Source of the DNA: Larix kaempferi
Lineage: Eukaryota > Streptophyta > Pinopsida > Pinales > Pinaceae
Assembly (NCBI GenBank): GCA_027924585.1
Contig: BSBM01000361.1
Coordinates: forward strand, 64,881,501-64,945,500
Direction: 5' to 3'
DNA length: 64,000 nt
Below the pieces are notes generated by a model that worked only from the letters and a program-made list of their open reading frames with translations, did no database searches and was not told the DNA's origin. Below are positions 12,501 to 23,964 of the stretch, piece after piece; positions within the stretch are counted from its first letter, which is position 1; every line of letters begins with the position of its first letter. Both the position numbers and the translations under genes were made by a program.

Positions 12501-13480
12501 GTTCACTACAATTGATTTACTATTATATTTGATCAAGGAATCACAGTGGACACAACTTCCATAGACTAAGGTGAAGGGTATTGGATGGGAATGCCCAAAA
12601 CTAGATAACATGGAGGATTAGAGTAAAATTCCAAGGGAAAACTACATTTTGGAGATGCACAACCTAACTCACCAATTACCACATGACTCATACACCCAAC
12701 TCATACTGTCAAATTTACTCCACCTATGTAATCTCGTCGTTGCATCTAGGGATGCATCCCATGAGGCAAACGCCACCTCCCAACCCACCAAACAAAACCC
12801 ATAGAAAAAGAAAGAAAGATGGATGTTTTAATACAGATATTTCCAAACTATATGAAACCTTAATACCTAACTTTTATGGCCACTTGTACTACCAACCATT
12901 AATCACCTAGTGCAATGGCTATATGTCCCCCCACAAGGACATAACAACAAAATAACAAAGATTTGGAAATATATACACATTCACTATAGTATACGTCCTT
13001 ATGAAGTCAAATTAAAGGAAAAAAAGTTTCAAATACTTTTATTCAATATACTTGTGTAAAATGTTATAAAAGAAAAGGAAAAACACTCTTAAAAATATTT
13101 AATTATGAGATAAATAAATAAATTTCACTCATTAAATAAGATGATTTAGGATATGCAAAGCCAAAAAAAACTATTTTTGAATTGAAAGAGATAAACAAAT
13201 ATATTAAAGGGGAGTTGTAACTACATTGTACAACATTTTCATATCGTCCGTAGCAAGATTCTAGCTCTGAAGTTTCAAAAAACAAAAAATATGCAACATG
13301 ATTATCAAAGACCCACCTTGCTTTAACAATATTTTTCAAAAAACTATCAATCCTAGTGTTGTAAATTCTAATAAACTACCATAATTATCAGTCCTAGTGA
13401 TGCAAATTCTAATAGACTACTATAATATACATTTCATTGTACAAAACATAAAACCCTAGAAGGATTATTTGAAATTTTGT
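9591..13480. other. Intergenic DNA without recognised gene
   Basis: AT-rich sequence. All reading frames are short and none shows a domain motif or exon chain. Apart from the arm-like fragment at 9735-9790 I see no organised repeat. Confidence 0.6.
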
Positions 13481-13489
13481 CCATGCTAG

Positions 13490-14150
13490 GAATTTTGCAT
13501 ATTCTCTTTGACTTCCATGAGCTCCTGAGCTTGGTGAATGGTAACCTCTTCAATAGCTTCATCTATAAGAGATCCCATTGAAGTTTTGGGGCTTCTTGCC
13601 AAGTCAAGAATTAACTAGACAAACACATTATGTTCAGAATTCAACCTCTTTATCTGCATGGTTTGTATTTCCATTCTCGCATCCAAATCCTTAGCTTTTT
13701 CCTTTAGGAATTTGAATTTAGTATGCATGTTGTTATTGACGAGAGAAATTGCAACTTCTAAGTCCTCAGTCTGTCAGGCTAGCATCATCACAACTCTTAG
13801 AAAGTCTGAGAAGTCACAAGGGTCATGTACACATGGTTTTTGTTCCCTCCCATACTAGTTATCACCAAAAAATGTCAAGCAATGGACCGCTCCTTGTTGT
13901 TTGTCTTAGCACTGCCTATAATATTAAAAAGAACGTTCCAAATGAAATTGCCACTTCCCACAAGAAAATGCCACCTTACTCCCCACCAAAAGTCTCCACA
14001 AGAATTCAACACCAGAACTTGCTACAAAAAAAACCCATGAGAGGAATCACCATTGTAATCCCCACTATATGTTTCCACGATGATTCACTTGAGAGAGTGC
14101 CCAAGTGCCACAACCCAAAGATCATGAGGTCATCTACCTATAGAATAGAT
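13490..14150 (-). pseudogene. Decayed coding-like remnant, unidentified
   Basis: Read on the minus strand, 13780-13500 gives stretches with an alternating charged/hydrophobic pattern (for example KFLKEKAKDLDARMEIQT and DEAIEEVTIHQAQELMEV), like a coiled coil, broken by stop codons. The 14150-13860 part on the same strand also reads partly protein-like but with many stops. I do not recognise the family. It may be the remains of a retroelement or a captured gene fragment. Confidence 0.3.
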
Positions 14151-14702
14151 CCATGAAAAAGTTCCCCAGTTTTTCTCGCTCCCACAAAATGGCATAAACT
14201 ACAATCTTGTACCCAAATTATCCCACCTCCATAGCTCCAATATATCCCCAACACCATTAAACTCTGGCTTCACTCAAGCTTAGGAATGTTATGGTCATGT
14301 ATGAGGGGGTGATGAAAATTAATATCCCAAATCTCTTACAATAAAACCAAATGCCACTTGTCCATGTTTCCTAAGTGGGCGAATAACCTTAATTTCCCAT
14401 TTTCCATGTTCATGGTAGATACAAGCTAATTGAAACCCTCTTATTTTTTCTTAGCATACTTTGTTCCATTGATACTCTTTGATTTGCCATAAAATTTATT
14501 TATGTATTTTGTTTGTAAAATATATGATAAAATTCCTATCATATCAAATTGTTTAGCTAGTCTTTGAACTTAATCTATTAATCTATATTAGAAAAAATGA
14601 GAAAATGATAAATGAATTATTTTTCATTTTTCAAATAATAAACAATGAATTACCAATAATGATTAGGGCCTTAACTTACCTCCCTTACATTGAATCCTGG
14701 AT

Positions 14703-14758
14703 ACAATGCTAACACTTATGCCTAGTTATTACAATGCTAACACTTATGCCTAGTTATT
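14703..14758. repeat. 28-bp tandem duplication
   Basis: The unit ACAATGCTAACACTTATGCC + TAGTTATT occurs twice without a gap. Confidence 0.9.
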
Positions 14759-15435
14759 AAAGGTCTACCATAATCCTTAAACATTTACATTATCATTTAG
14801 GGGTGTAAACAACCCCTCACCTGCCACCTTTAATTAAACTACACAATATAACCAACTTATAAAACTTAAATTTATTTGAAAAAGTCATGATGTTAAAATC
14901 AAGATGCACTTAATGTTAAATGATTTTATTAAGGCATAGGGCAAGGATTGACAAAGGATGTGGTCGAAAAGCATGTATTAAAGGCAAACAAAAACAACTC
15001 ATTATATTGTTTGTGGATTTAATGAAGATACAAAAAAACTAAAATTAAATGGCAATATTGTTAGTGTGGATTTAACTCAAACAATAAATTAAAATTAAAT
15101 GTCTTTATCAAAGTGATTTAATAATAAAATTATGTGTTACATTTTTAAATGTAATGAGTTTAACTCTAGTTGTATAGAAAAGTTTATTTATCTTATAAAT
15201 AAAGATTTTTATACATCAATTTAATATCTTATTTGGTTGTGATCTTAAAAATAAATTATTATTATTTTGCTATCGTTTACCGTTGATTTATTCAATGTGA
15301 CGTTATGTTTTAGGGATGAATAGATAAGAGAGTAGAGAGAGTAGTCAATTGAGTTTAGTTTAGGTGGTTGAGAAAATGATTGTTATTCCCACCGATATCA
15401 TGCTTAGTATCCATTAAAAAGACAAACATTGTCAC

Positions 15436-15467
15436 TATTTATTTATTTATTTATTTATTTATTTATT
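15436..15467. repeat. (ATTT)n microsatellite
   Basis: About seven to eight ATTT units; a shorter run is found near 15578-15592. Confidence 0.9.
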
Positions 15468-16061
15468 CACCATCACATCACTCTTCATTCATTCATTGAT
15501 TGTGATAGTTAGATATTATGCATTAGTTAGTAAAAATCATGGTGAAGGAGGTATGGATAACAGTTCAATGTAACTTTATTATTTATTTATTTTTCTCTCT
15601 CACATACATCATGATATCATAATATGTGATATATAGTCCCTACCAAAGTAGTGGGTACATATTTCATGCTTTTGACTTTGTATTAGTTTAGTTTCATGTT
15701 ATTAAATTTTATAATGTTTTAAAAATAATTTATTAAATTTAACCTTTTTAAAATTAAAAATAAATCTGAGAAATTTAAAATTTCATTTTTTAATTAGTGT
15801 TATGCATGAGAAATAAATCCATAAAAGTATAACTTTATTTTTAAAACATGGAAAAGAAAATTAAAAACATTTCATATAGAATTTTCTAAAAGTATATTGT
15901 GGCAACTTTCATATGTTATTGTCAACTTTTATTTATCAAAAATAAAAGAATGTTGTTACTTTCCATGTGAAGTTTTGATATTGATGCCATTAATGTTATT
16001 ATTGTTATTTTAATAGTTTTTTTAGAACGATTACTTAATAATGTGGCAATTTTTTTTATAA

Positions 16062-16669
16062 TTTTTTTTTGACAATAACATAGGGGAAGATTGTATTAGT
16101 GCCGGTATAGAGCAACCGAATGCTTAGTACAAAGAGTTCTCAGTTACAACGAGCTTCCAGTGTTCGCCCAAAACTAGGCAGGAAATTAAAAAACCGTGTC
16201 AACCACTGGGTTCCTAGCAAACTTGCTTCAATATGAAAAGCTACCTGGAGATAGCTATTTCAGCGAGCCTGTTCGGCTGCGAGTCATTACATCCGTCCGG
16301 GACTGGGTAGATTTTTTTTTCCTTTTGGTAACGGTCTGCCATTCGCTACTTTGGTCTTGATCGTGGGTTTCCCGCTGACCTCGAGATTCTTCAGCATCGG
16401 CTATATCCGCCCAGCTTGAGGCTCGCTGGGTTGTCTTTGGCGATGTGGTCGGTGGTCTTTCTGCTGGTTCTGTTTCTAGATTAAGTTCCTTGGAGTCAGA
16501 GTCTGCTTCCTCTTCCGAGACTGATGCCGGGATCTTCCCTTCAGTTTGCTTCACCGGAGGTGCATCCTTCCACCAGGTGGGCCTTTGGCTTCGGCGCGGT
16601 CTTCTTTTTTCGGCTGATTTCTCGCAATTCCGGGCAATATGTCCTGTTTCATAGCATATCCTGCATCTG
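16062..16669 (-). mobile_element. LINE 3'-end fragment with zinc-knuckle ORF
   Basis: A T run at 16062-16070 is the poly(A) tail of a minus-strand LINE. The neighbouring 200 bp (CCGGTATAGAGCAACCGAA on the plus strand) resemble the 3' end of the LINE at 23152. Upstream on the minus strand is a frame with a CCHC zinc knuckle (CRICYETGHIARNC) followed by basic and acidic segments down to a stop at 16255. Zinc knuckles normally sit in LINE ORF1, far from the 3' end, so an internal deletion, a recombinant or an unusual architecture is implied. The segment ends abruptly at 16669, where the inverted LINE copy begins. Confidence 0.75.
16255..16665 (-). pseudogene. LINE ORF1-like C-terminal fragment (CCHC zinc knuckle)
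   Basis: The minus-strand frame reads a C-X2-C-X4-H-X4-C knuckle near 16620-16665, an Arg/Lys-rich segment (EKRRPRRSQRP), then a hydrophilic tail rich in Glu, Asp, Ser and Thr, ending RSRTGSLK at 16255. Zinc-knuckle ORF1 proteins bind element RNA. The N-terminal part is missing. Confidence 0.65.
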
Positions 16670-18579
16670 AAGCAAAATCACTTCAGCAGACTGGGAACCT
16701 ATTGTGGACAAAATCAAATGCAAAATCCAGAAATGGGGGGCCAACTGGCTCAACCTTGCAGGTAAACTATTCTTATCAAATCTGTCCTCAATAGCATGCC
16801 CATATATCAATCTTCTATTCTGCTTGCTCCCTGTTCGGCAGTCAACAAGATTGAAGGGCTGTTAAGGAAATTCATATGGGAAGGAGGAAAAGGGAATGAG
16901 AAGAAACTTCATCTTGTCAGCTGGGAAAAGATCAAAAAACCTCGGACAGAAGGTGGCCTTCAGATCAGAAGTTTAACAACTCAAAACCTTACTCTTGGAG
17001 CCAAGCTACTCTGGCACATGATCTCTGGAAAATCCAGCTGGAGCAAAGAGGCCCTCCGTAGGAAATACTTCCCTGGACCAAGGAAAAGATGTCTGGACCA
17101 GCAACCCCCTCCTAAAAAGGGCTCGCCTATCCATAAGTTATGCATCAAAGCCATACCATCTTTCAAGAATAAACTGTATTGGATCCCCGGAAATGGCAGC
17201 TCTATTAATCTCTGGGACGACTCCATTCTGGAGAGCCCCCCTCTAGGCTCTAACTTGCATATTAGCAATATAAAAAGTTGGCTTATTGGAAAAGGTTCCA
17301 ATACTTTAAAGGACATTTCAGTTTGGAAGAATGAAATCTGGAATGGCTGGGAATTAGGCCATGTTCCTCCTGATCTCAAAGATGAAGCAGCTGCTCTTCT
17401 GGTCCTCCTCCAAGGCAAATCCCCTTCCAAGCTGGGAGTCAAAGATAGGAGGGGATGGGGAACCTCAGGGGTGTACTCTGCTGCGGAAGGCTACAAGGAA
17501 CTCCAGACCATCCCCTACGCCGCCCCTAATCCTGCTGGTTGGTCCTTTATTTGGGACAACCCCTTTATCCCGAAGATTGACATCTTCTGCTGGTCCTTAG
17601 CCCATAAGAGTATTCTCACCGGTGATAATCTCAGAAGAAAAGGAATGGCTGGGCCAACTCGATGTCCCCTCTGCAAAAACAGTGATGAAACTATGGACCA
17701 CATATTGTTGGATTGTCCCTATGCTAAAGAGACTTGGACCCATGCCATTAGCCTCAACACTGCCCTTAACCTGCCCCTCTCTGTTCAGGCCCTCTTCCTC
17801 ACCTGGAACTCTCTATCTCCCTTCAATCTAAGCAACAAGGCCCTGCTTAAATCTACTTGGGGTTGGACTCCAAAAGCCATATGTTGGAATCTGTGGATTG
17901 AAAGAAACAACAGAATCTTCCGAAGCAAAGAAGCCCCTCCCTGGAGAACTGCTGTAAAGGCTAGAGCAATCCTTGGAGAAGTCATGGACTGCCAATCCTT
18001 AAACAATGACTCCCCTCTTCTGCATGAGGAGCTCATCTGGTTAAATAAGCTAACTACCAAAATGCCTTCCCAACCAATCAACGGAATCACTCATTCAGAG
18101 ACCTGGGAAATCAGGATGGAGGAAGCAGACTTCAATCGCTGGGAAGCATCTCTGAATGAACCTTGTCTGTTTTTCGATGGGGCTTCAAAAGGAAACCCAG
18201 GCCCTTCCGGTGCCGGAGGTATCATCAAGTCAGAAAAAGGGATCATCAGCATAAATTATTCCTGGGGACTCGGAATAGGAACTAATAACATTGCTGAATT
18301 CTGCAGTCTCTGGCAAGGATTACAAATTGCTCGAAATCACGGAATTCGTCAGCTAACAGTCTTGGGCGACTCCAGGATCCTTATCAAGGCCCTCCAAACC
18401 AAGAAGGCTCCCCCTAATGTCCACCTCCGCCATATTTTTCAAAAAATTATCCTGGAAAGCAAGCGATTCCATAAAATAAGATATTTTCATGTCCTTCGAG
18501 CGCTCAACAGTCATGCAGACACGGAAGCTAACAATGGAGTCGAAATGGATCATGGAAATCTCAATATCAATGGGATGTG
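16670..18579 (+). mobile_element. L1-type LINE segment, plus copy (left arm of mirrored duplication)
   Basis: This 1.9-kb block is the reverse complement of 23987-25897. Paired landmarks add to a constant 42,566 (42,567 near the 5' end), so only one single-base indel separates the copies, at about 16762. It covers the end of the reverse transcriptase, the zinc-finger linker and ribonuclease H. It has neither a 5' end nor a poly(A) tail: the left edge abuts a LINE 3' fragment, the right edge abuts gypsy sequence. Confidence 0.9.
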
Positions 18580-18580
18580 A
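16796..18580 (+). pseudogene. LINE ORF2 C-terminal part: RT end, zf-RVT, ribonuclease H
   Basis: 594 codons without a stop. Residues about 1-250 are the post-RT region (SWEKIKKPRTEGGL, NLWDDSILESPPLG). A zinc-binding zf-RVT motif follows (CPLCKNSDETMDHILLDCP). The C terminus is ribonuclease H with DGASKGNPGPSGAGG, NNIAEF, LGDSRIL and the final HADTEAN, so the acidic catalytic residues are all present. Ribonuclease H removes the RNA template during plant L1 reverse transcription. A one-base deletion near 16762, relative to the other copy, takes the upstream frame out. The TGA stop at 18578-18580 is created by the junction with gypsy DNA. Very similar to the minus-strand copy, with at least two amino-acid differences (Thr/Ala and Leu/Arg). 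Confidence 0.9.
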
Positions 18581-18899
18581 CCACCCATTCTACTACCAAT
18601 AGGTTGGAACATCTAAAAGCTCAATAGAAAAATCTTGATGGCCAGCTTCAACAAATGTAGTAGACCATAACCGGTTGGGATCAGACATTATATCAAAAGT
18701 TGGATTAAAAAACTTAACAGACCATCACTAGCTTGGGCCAGATGTTGAATGAGAAGTTGACACTTCTGATAGTTTGTGGCATATAAGAAGAAGACCCCTG
18801 GAATGCACATCAAAATGAACCACACCGGGAAGAAACTTCTCATTTGAGACTATCTAGTGACTAGCAACCCCGTTCGAGTCTTCATGGCCATAAACCACC

Positions 18900-21800
18900 C
18901 CCCATGGATAATAAGTTATAACATTTGGTGTTGTTTTCCTAAAGTGGACTTGAATGAGTTTAATGATTGTAACCTGTCAGGATGAGTCACCCAAATGGAA
19001 CATTACTTCACCCTCCATGGCATTACTGGTGACATGATGAAACTTAGGGCGGGGGTCTTATATATGGATCCAGAATGTTGTCAATGGTGGGAGTGGCATA
19101 AAACATCCTATGGGGGATACATCACTTGGAGTCTATTTTTTAAATCTATACATGCTTGTTACTAGCAGAATATTCACTATTTTAGTCGACTTACCAAGTT
19201 ACGCCAAATAGGATTAGTCACAGAATTTATGCTATCCTTTGAGCAATTAGCCATCCATATAGAGAACTTAACATATTATTTCTATAAATAATGTTTCATT
19301 AGTGGCCTCAAGGAGGAGATTGGAGCACAAGTAATTATGCAACATCCTATTACTTGGTTGAAGGCATCTTAGAGGGCTCTAGAAGTAGAGATAGTTATCA
19401 ATGCACAAAGCAAAAATCTCTCTTTCATTCCACACTCGCACCTTACACAGGTCAATTCCTCAAGCACAATCCCTTATTCTCCCTTGAAGTACAAAGGTTG
19501 TCTCCAACAGAAATGACAAACTGACAAAGACGTGGACTCTATTATAATTTTGATGAAAAGTATGGTACTGGTCATAAATTTAAAGAACAAAATTTATTTC
19601 AAATTTATGTGACCACTCCTACCCATTTCAAAGAAATCTTTATTGAAGATACCTCGAAGTTCAAGGTTATTGACCAAACTCCTCCCATGGAAGAAGAAGT
19701 GGAACCCAAGGTCCATCAAGAAGAACCACTCATCTCTTTTCATGCTTTATTTGGTATTTCAACCTCACAAACCTTGAAACTTCTGAGTTACATCAAGCAC
19801 TGCAAAGTGGTAGTCTTAGTTGACAGTACCAAGCTCCTCTAAAATCATAAATTCCCATCAAATAAAAAAATATTAAAGAAAAGCCACTATGGGATTATTA
19901 CTCACTTCCATGCCATACAAATTCTTGACAACACCGCACCAGAAATCTATCTTGACTTGCAGAGGGTTTTGGATAAACATCAACAGATCTTTGGGACACT
20001 TAAGGGTTTACCCCCATTCATAGGAGACCGTGATCATGGCATACCCTTTATTCTGGGTAGTCAACCACCAAATGTAAGCACGTATAAGAACCCATTTTCA
20101 TAAAATAATGAAATTGAAATGATCATTCAGGAGCTACTAGAGTGGGAGTCATTTGTACTAACATTAGCCCATATTCATCCCATGTTGTCATGGTTTTAAA
20201 GAAAGAAGGCAATCGGAAAATGTGTCTTGATTTCCGTGCCCTCAATAAGTTGACCATCAAAGATTAATTTCCCATCCTAGTCATTGATGATCTTCTAGAT
20301 GATCTCCATGGTGCCAAAATTTTCACCAAACTTGACTTTTGTTCTGAATACCACCAAATCAAGATAAAAGAGGTCTATATTCTGAAGACAACCTTCCACA
20401 CACATGAAGGACATTGTGAGTTTTTGGTTATTCCCTTTCGACCTTAAAAGGCCTCCTCTACCTTTTAGAGCCTCATGAATAAAATTTTGAGGCCATATCT
20501 TCAAGATTTTGTGATGTTTTTCTTTGATGACTTCTTGATTTACAATAGAACTTAGGATGCCCATGTACAACATGTTGATAAATTCTTGCAATTCCTTCCC
20601 TTCGGGGCTATTATTTATTCATTAAATGTTACAAATTTGTTTTTGGGCCTCAATGGTTGAATACTTAGGTCACATTGTTGGGCAATAAGGGGTGAGAGTG
20701 GAACCCAAGAAGATTGCGACAATGTAAGAATGCCCCCGCCCTAAAACCTTAAAGAGCTTACGCGGGTTTTTAGGCCTTACGGACTTGCATAAGAAGTTTT
20801 TGAAGAACATTGGTAAAATTGAAGCCCCTTTGACAACCTTGCTCAAGAAAAATTTCTTTACATATAATGAAGCAGTAAAACAAGCCTTCTTAGTTTTAAA
20901 GCAAACCATGTGCACCGTCTCGATTTTGGTCATGCTTGATTTTACAAAGACTTTTGTATTGTAATGTGATGCTTCCAGAAAATGTATGGGTGCAGTTTTA
21001 ATGCAAGAAGAAGACCCTTAGCATTCACCAATAAATAGTTGTGTGATTAGAATTTGGGCAAGTTTATTCACGAGAGATAAATGATAGCCATCCTACATGT
21101 AGTTGACAAGGCGGCCATATCTTAGAGGGTGGGGCTTCCAAATCAAGATAGATCACCACAACTTGAAGTATTTTTTGGAACAAAGGTTGTCATCCCCATA
21201 GCAGCATAAGTGGGTCACCAAGATACTTGGATATGATTACAAGCTCATCTACAAAAAGAGAAAATACAATGGTGTGGCAAGTGCATTGTCAAGGAAACAT
21301 GAGGAAGGGATTCCTCTTTGCCTTATCCTATCTGGCACTTAAATGGTTAGAAGAAGCACACAAGGAATGGCTAACAAACACTATTGCATCTCAGCTCATC
21401 AAATGACTCTAGGAGGATCCCAACCCTCTACAGGGTTTCACTCAGTAGAAAGATACATCGTGGTATGAAGGTCTCCATTTTCTAGTACCTAACTCTGCTT
21501 TAAAGCAAAGGACATTAATAGAGTTGCATTCATATCCTCCACTAGGCCATTTAGGCCTTCAAAAAAATTATACATGTGCTAGGCTCTCCTTCTTATGGGA
21601 AGGCATGAAAAAATGATATCCTTACTTTTGTAGTAGAATGCGACACTTTCCAAAGGAACAAGGGTGAGACAGTGAAGATTCTTGAGGCATTGCAACCATT
21701 GCCAACACCATCCACTATTTGGGAAATTTGGATGGATTTTATTGTCGGTTTTTTGAAAGTAGGTAAAAAATCAAACATCATTGTGGTAGTTGATTAACTT

Positions 21801-22830
21801 TCCAACTATGCTCACTTTTGTGCTCTTCGGCACCCCTTTACCCCTACAACTGTTTCCCAAAATTGTCTAAACTATATTTTTAAACTCCATGGCATGCCTA
21901 CCTCCATCGTGTCAGGTTGTGTCTCACATTCACCAGTAAATTTTGGCAAGAATTATTTACACTACATGGTACCTAGTTGCAAATGATCACATCTTATCAT
22001 CCCCAAATAGATGGCTAGACAGAAGCAATCAACAAGTATATTGAAACCTATTTGTGATGTTTTGCATCTAAAAAGAAACACCAATGGGCATAGTGGTTAC
22101 CATTGGTAGAATGGTGGTAAAATACCACTTATCGTGAGACTAAAAAGATGACACCATATGAAGTGTTCTATGGCCAACAACCACCCTCAATGATTTCTTA
22201 TCTACGAGGTACCTCCAAGGTACATGTATTTCTTATCTACGAGGTACCTCCAAGGTACATGTATTTCTTATCTACGAGGTACCTCCAAGGTACATGTAGT
22301 AGATAGTCTGCTTCATAATCATGATGTCACTCTTTGCAAGGCTTAAAGGAAAATTTGGCAATGGCTCAAAATCACATGAAGAAACAGGTGGACTATCATC
22401 TCTCACAACATTTATTTGTAGAAGGAATCCAAGTGTTCCTTTGTCGCCAACCTTTTAAGCAAATCTCTCTCAAAGTTAAAGGCCATCAAAATCTTGTACC
22501 AAGTTTTTATGATCCATATCACATTGTTCAATGAATTGGATAGGTGGCCTACAAATTAGCGCTTCCAACACACTCCAAGGTCTACCCAATATTTATGGTG
22601 TCCTATTTGAAGAAGGTTGTGGGTTAGAATTGTCGAGTTCAAACTACATTATAAGAACTAGATGAAGAATGCTCCATTTTGCTCCAACTAGAAGTAGCTT
22701 TGGAAACCTATGAGCAACATCTATGTCGACGCACTATCCATGAAGTTTTGATTTAGTGGAAGGATTACTCACCAAAATATGCAACTTGGGAATTGTCAAC
22801 TATTTTAGAGTAGTTTCCCCATCTCCAGCC
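18900..22830 (+). pseudogene. Gypsy gag-pol, decayed (plus copy)
   Basis: Recognisable pieces, separated by stops: a gag piece with CCQWWEWHKTSYGG; a protease-region piece with ISFHALFGISTSQTLKLL; reverse transcriptase with [19 protein letters not shown] and the catalytic box seen as MFFFDDFLIYNR (family FxDD form); ribonuclease H with CDASRKCMGAVLMQE; integrase with MITSYHPQIDG near the last catalytic part; and a chromodomain-like WKDYSPKYATWEL. These fit the chromovirus branch. No intact enzyme can be made. The fragment pattern is identical to that of the right-hand copy. Confidence 0.85.
22195..22298. repeat. 35-bp unit in three tandem copies within gypsy integrase region
   Basis: Three copies of TTTCTTATCTACGAGGTACC + TCCAAGGTACATGTA. 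Each holds the perfect 10-bp palindrome GAGGTACCTC. The array follows the integrase motif and shifts its frame. The mirrored copy is at 27123-27226 with the same copy number, so the array is older than the duplication. Confidence 0.9.
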
Positions 22831-22863
22831 TTGAGGACAATGTTACTTTTGAAGGGGGGGGCA

Positions 22864-23155
22864 TGTTAGGTTCCTACCCTAACCCCCCCTTCTTTATCAA
22901 TGTATAAGGCCATAAGGCCCATTGGAGAATTATTTGGTAGCATCTTAATGTAAAAGGACCCTCTTTATTGAATAAAGGTCAACTTGATGGTTGACCCTTC
23001 TTAATATCAGGACCATAAGTAGTGAGGGTTTATTGAAGCACTATATATAGAGTAGTAAACTATGCAATGTTTTGTCAAGAATTGCTATTGTATTTGGAGC
23101 TTTTCTCTTGGAGGTTGCTCCATGGAAAAATCAAGTGGATATAACTCGCTATTTT
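22864..23155 (+). repeat. 3' LTR of gypsy plus copy (truncated)
   Basis: Starts TGTTAGGTTCC right after the polypurine tract GAAGGGGGGGGCA. It matches 26266-26557 and stops at CTCGCTATTTT, where the T run of the next LINE starts. About 90 bp of the LTR end are missing compared with the right-hand copy. Confidence 0.85.
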
Positions 23156-23366
23156 TTTTTGACAAGAACATTATGGAATTATATTAGAACCGGTATTTAA
23201 GCAACCGAAAGCATTTACATAGTAGATCTAGCATCAATACACCTCATTTTAGCAGAACAGCGATCTCATAGATTCGCCCAAAATATGGCAGGGCTCCCTA
23301 CTCCCATATGCCAGACTTATTTAGCTATTACAGGGAAGAGAGGCGTATTATACAGCAGGGGTAGCC

Positions 23367-23687
23367 TCATTTTTCCAGCTTATCTCTCATGGCTGAAACT
23401 TGAGCTTCCAGAGCTGCTATGCGATGTCCAAAATTTCCGTGGGTATTCGCCACATCCTTGAATCCTGTGCGCGTTTCATCTTTAAACTCGTCCATTTGTT
23501 CAGTAAAATCTGTCTTCAGCTGCATTATGTCTCGATTCAGAATGTCCCAAGTCTGCTCCCCCGCTTTGGACAGCGCCTCAATCTTGGCTTTCTGGCTTTC
23601 ATATTTGCCTCGCAGTCGCCCGAGAGCTTCTTCCAATGCACTAATACGTTCATCCGCAGTGAGGCCGGAGCTTGAGGAGCTTGCCAT
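23367..23687 (-). CDS. Small coiled-coil ORF at LINE 3' end
   Basis: 106 codons after ribonuclease H and before the 3' UTR. The frame is open further upstream (to 24077), but Met at 23687 starts the part that looks like a protein (MASSSSSGLTADERISALEE). Heptad-like spacing runs through most of it (RISALEEALGRLRGKYESQK; HRIAALEAQVSAMRDKLEK). A trimeric coiled coil is characteristic of LINE ORF1 RNA-binding proteins, but ORF1 precedes ORF2 in known L1 elements. Here it follows it. A similar small ORF is found at the 3' end of the LINE fragment at 53.8-54.5 kb. Function unknown. Confidence 0.6.
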   Translation of the reverse strand: MASSSSSGLTADERISALEEALGRLRGKYESQKAKIEALSKAGEQTWDILNRDIMQLKTDFTEQMDEFKDETRTGFKDVANTHGNFGHRIAALEAQVSAMRDKLEK

Positions 23688-23964
23688 CTCCGTCAGGGGC
23701 GCGCAAGGACCCACGAAATGAGCCGGATCCGATGAGTGCGTCCTCTGCAAATCTAAAGCCGAAAGCTTGACCAGCGTTCTCTGATGGCAGAGTGGAATGA
23801 GATCTAATACAGGGAGGGGTTCAATTAAGGGCGAGCAGGGAGCCTCCCGAGGGCGCGAGGACCAGTTCCTGAGCTGGAGTTCAGGGAATCTCTGCATCTT
23901 CATGAAAAACGTGGTGTTGGGAAGCTCAAGAGCACTCTGCAAGAAGATACAGGATCTTCTTTTG

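Larger units (their letters stand above)
18578..23155 (+). mobile_element. Ty3/gypsy (chromovirus-type) segment, plus copy
   Basis: This 4.58-kb block is the reverse complement of 26266-30843. Paired landmarks all add to 49,421, so no net length change separates the copies, and the translated landmarks I compared are identical. In order it holds remnants of gag (around 18960-19450), protease/linker (19609-19850), reverse transcriptase (20150-20600), ribonuclease H (20900-21350), integrase (21400-22350), a chromodomain-like tail (22630-22820), polypurine tract and part of the 3' LTR. Many stops and frameshifts show it is dead. The 5' LTR, primer site, start of gag and LTR end are absent; they exist only in the right-hand copy. 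Confidence 0.9.
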
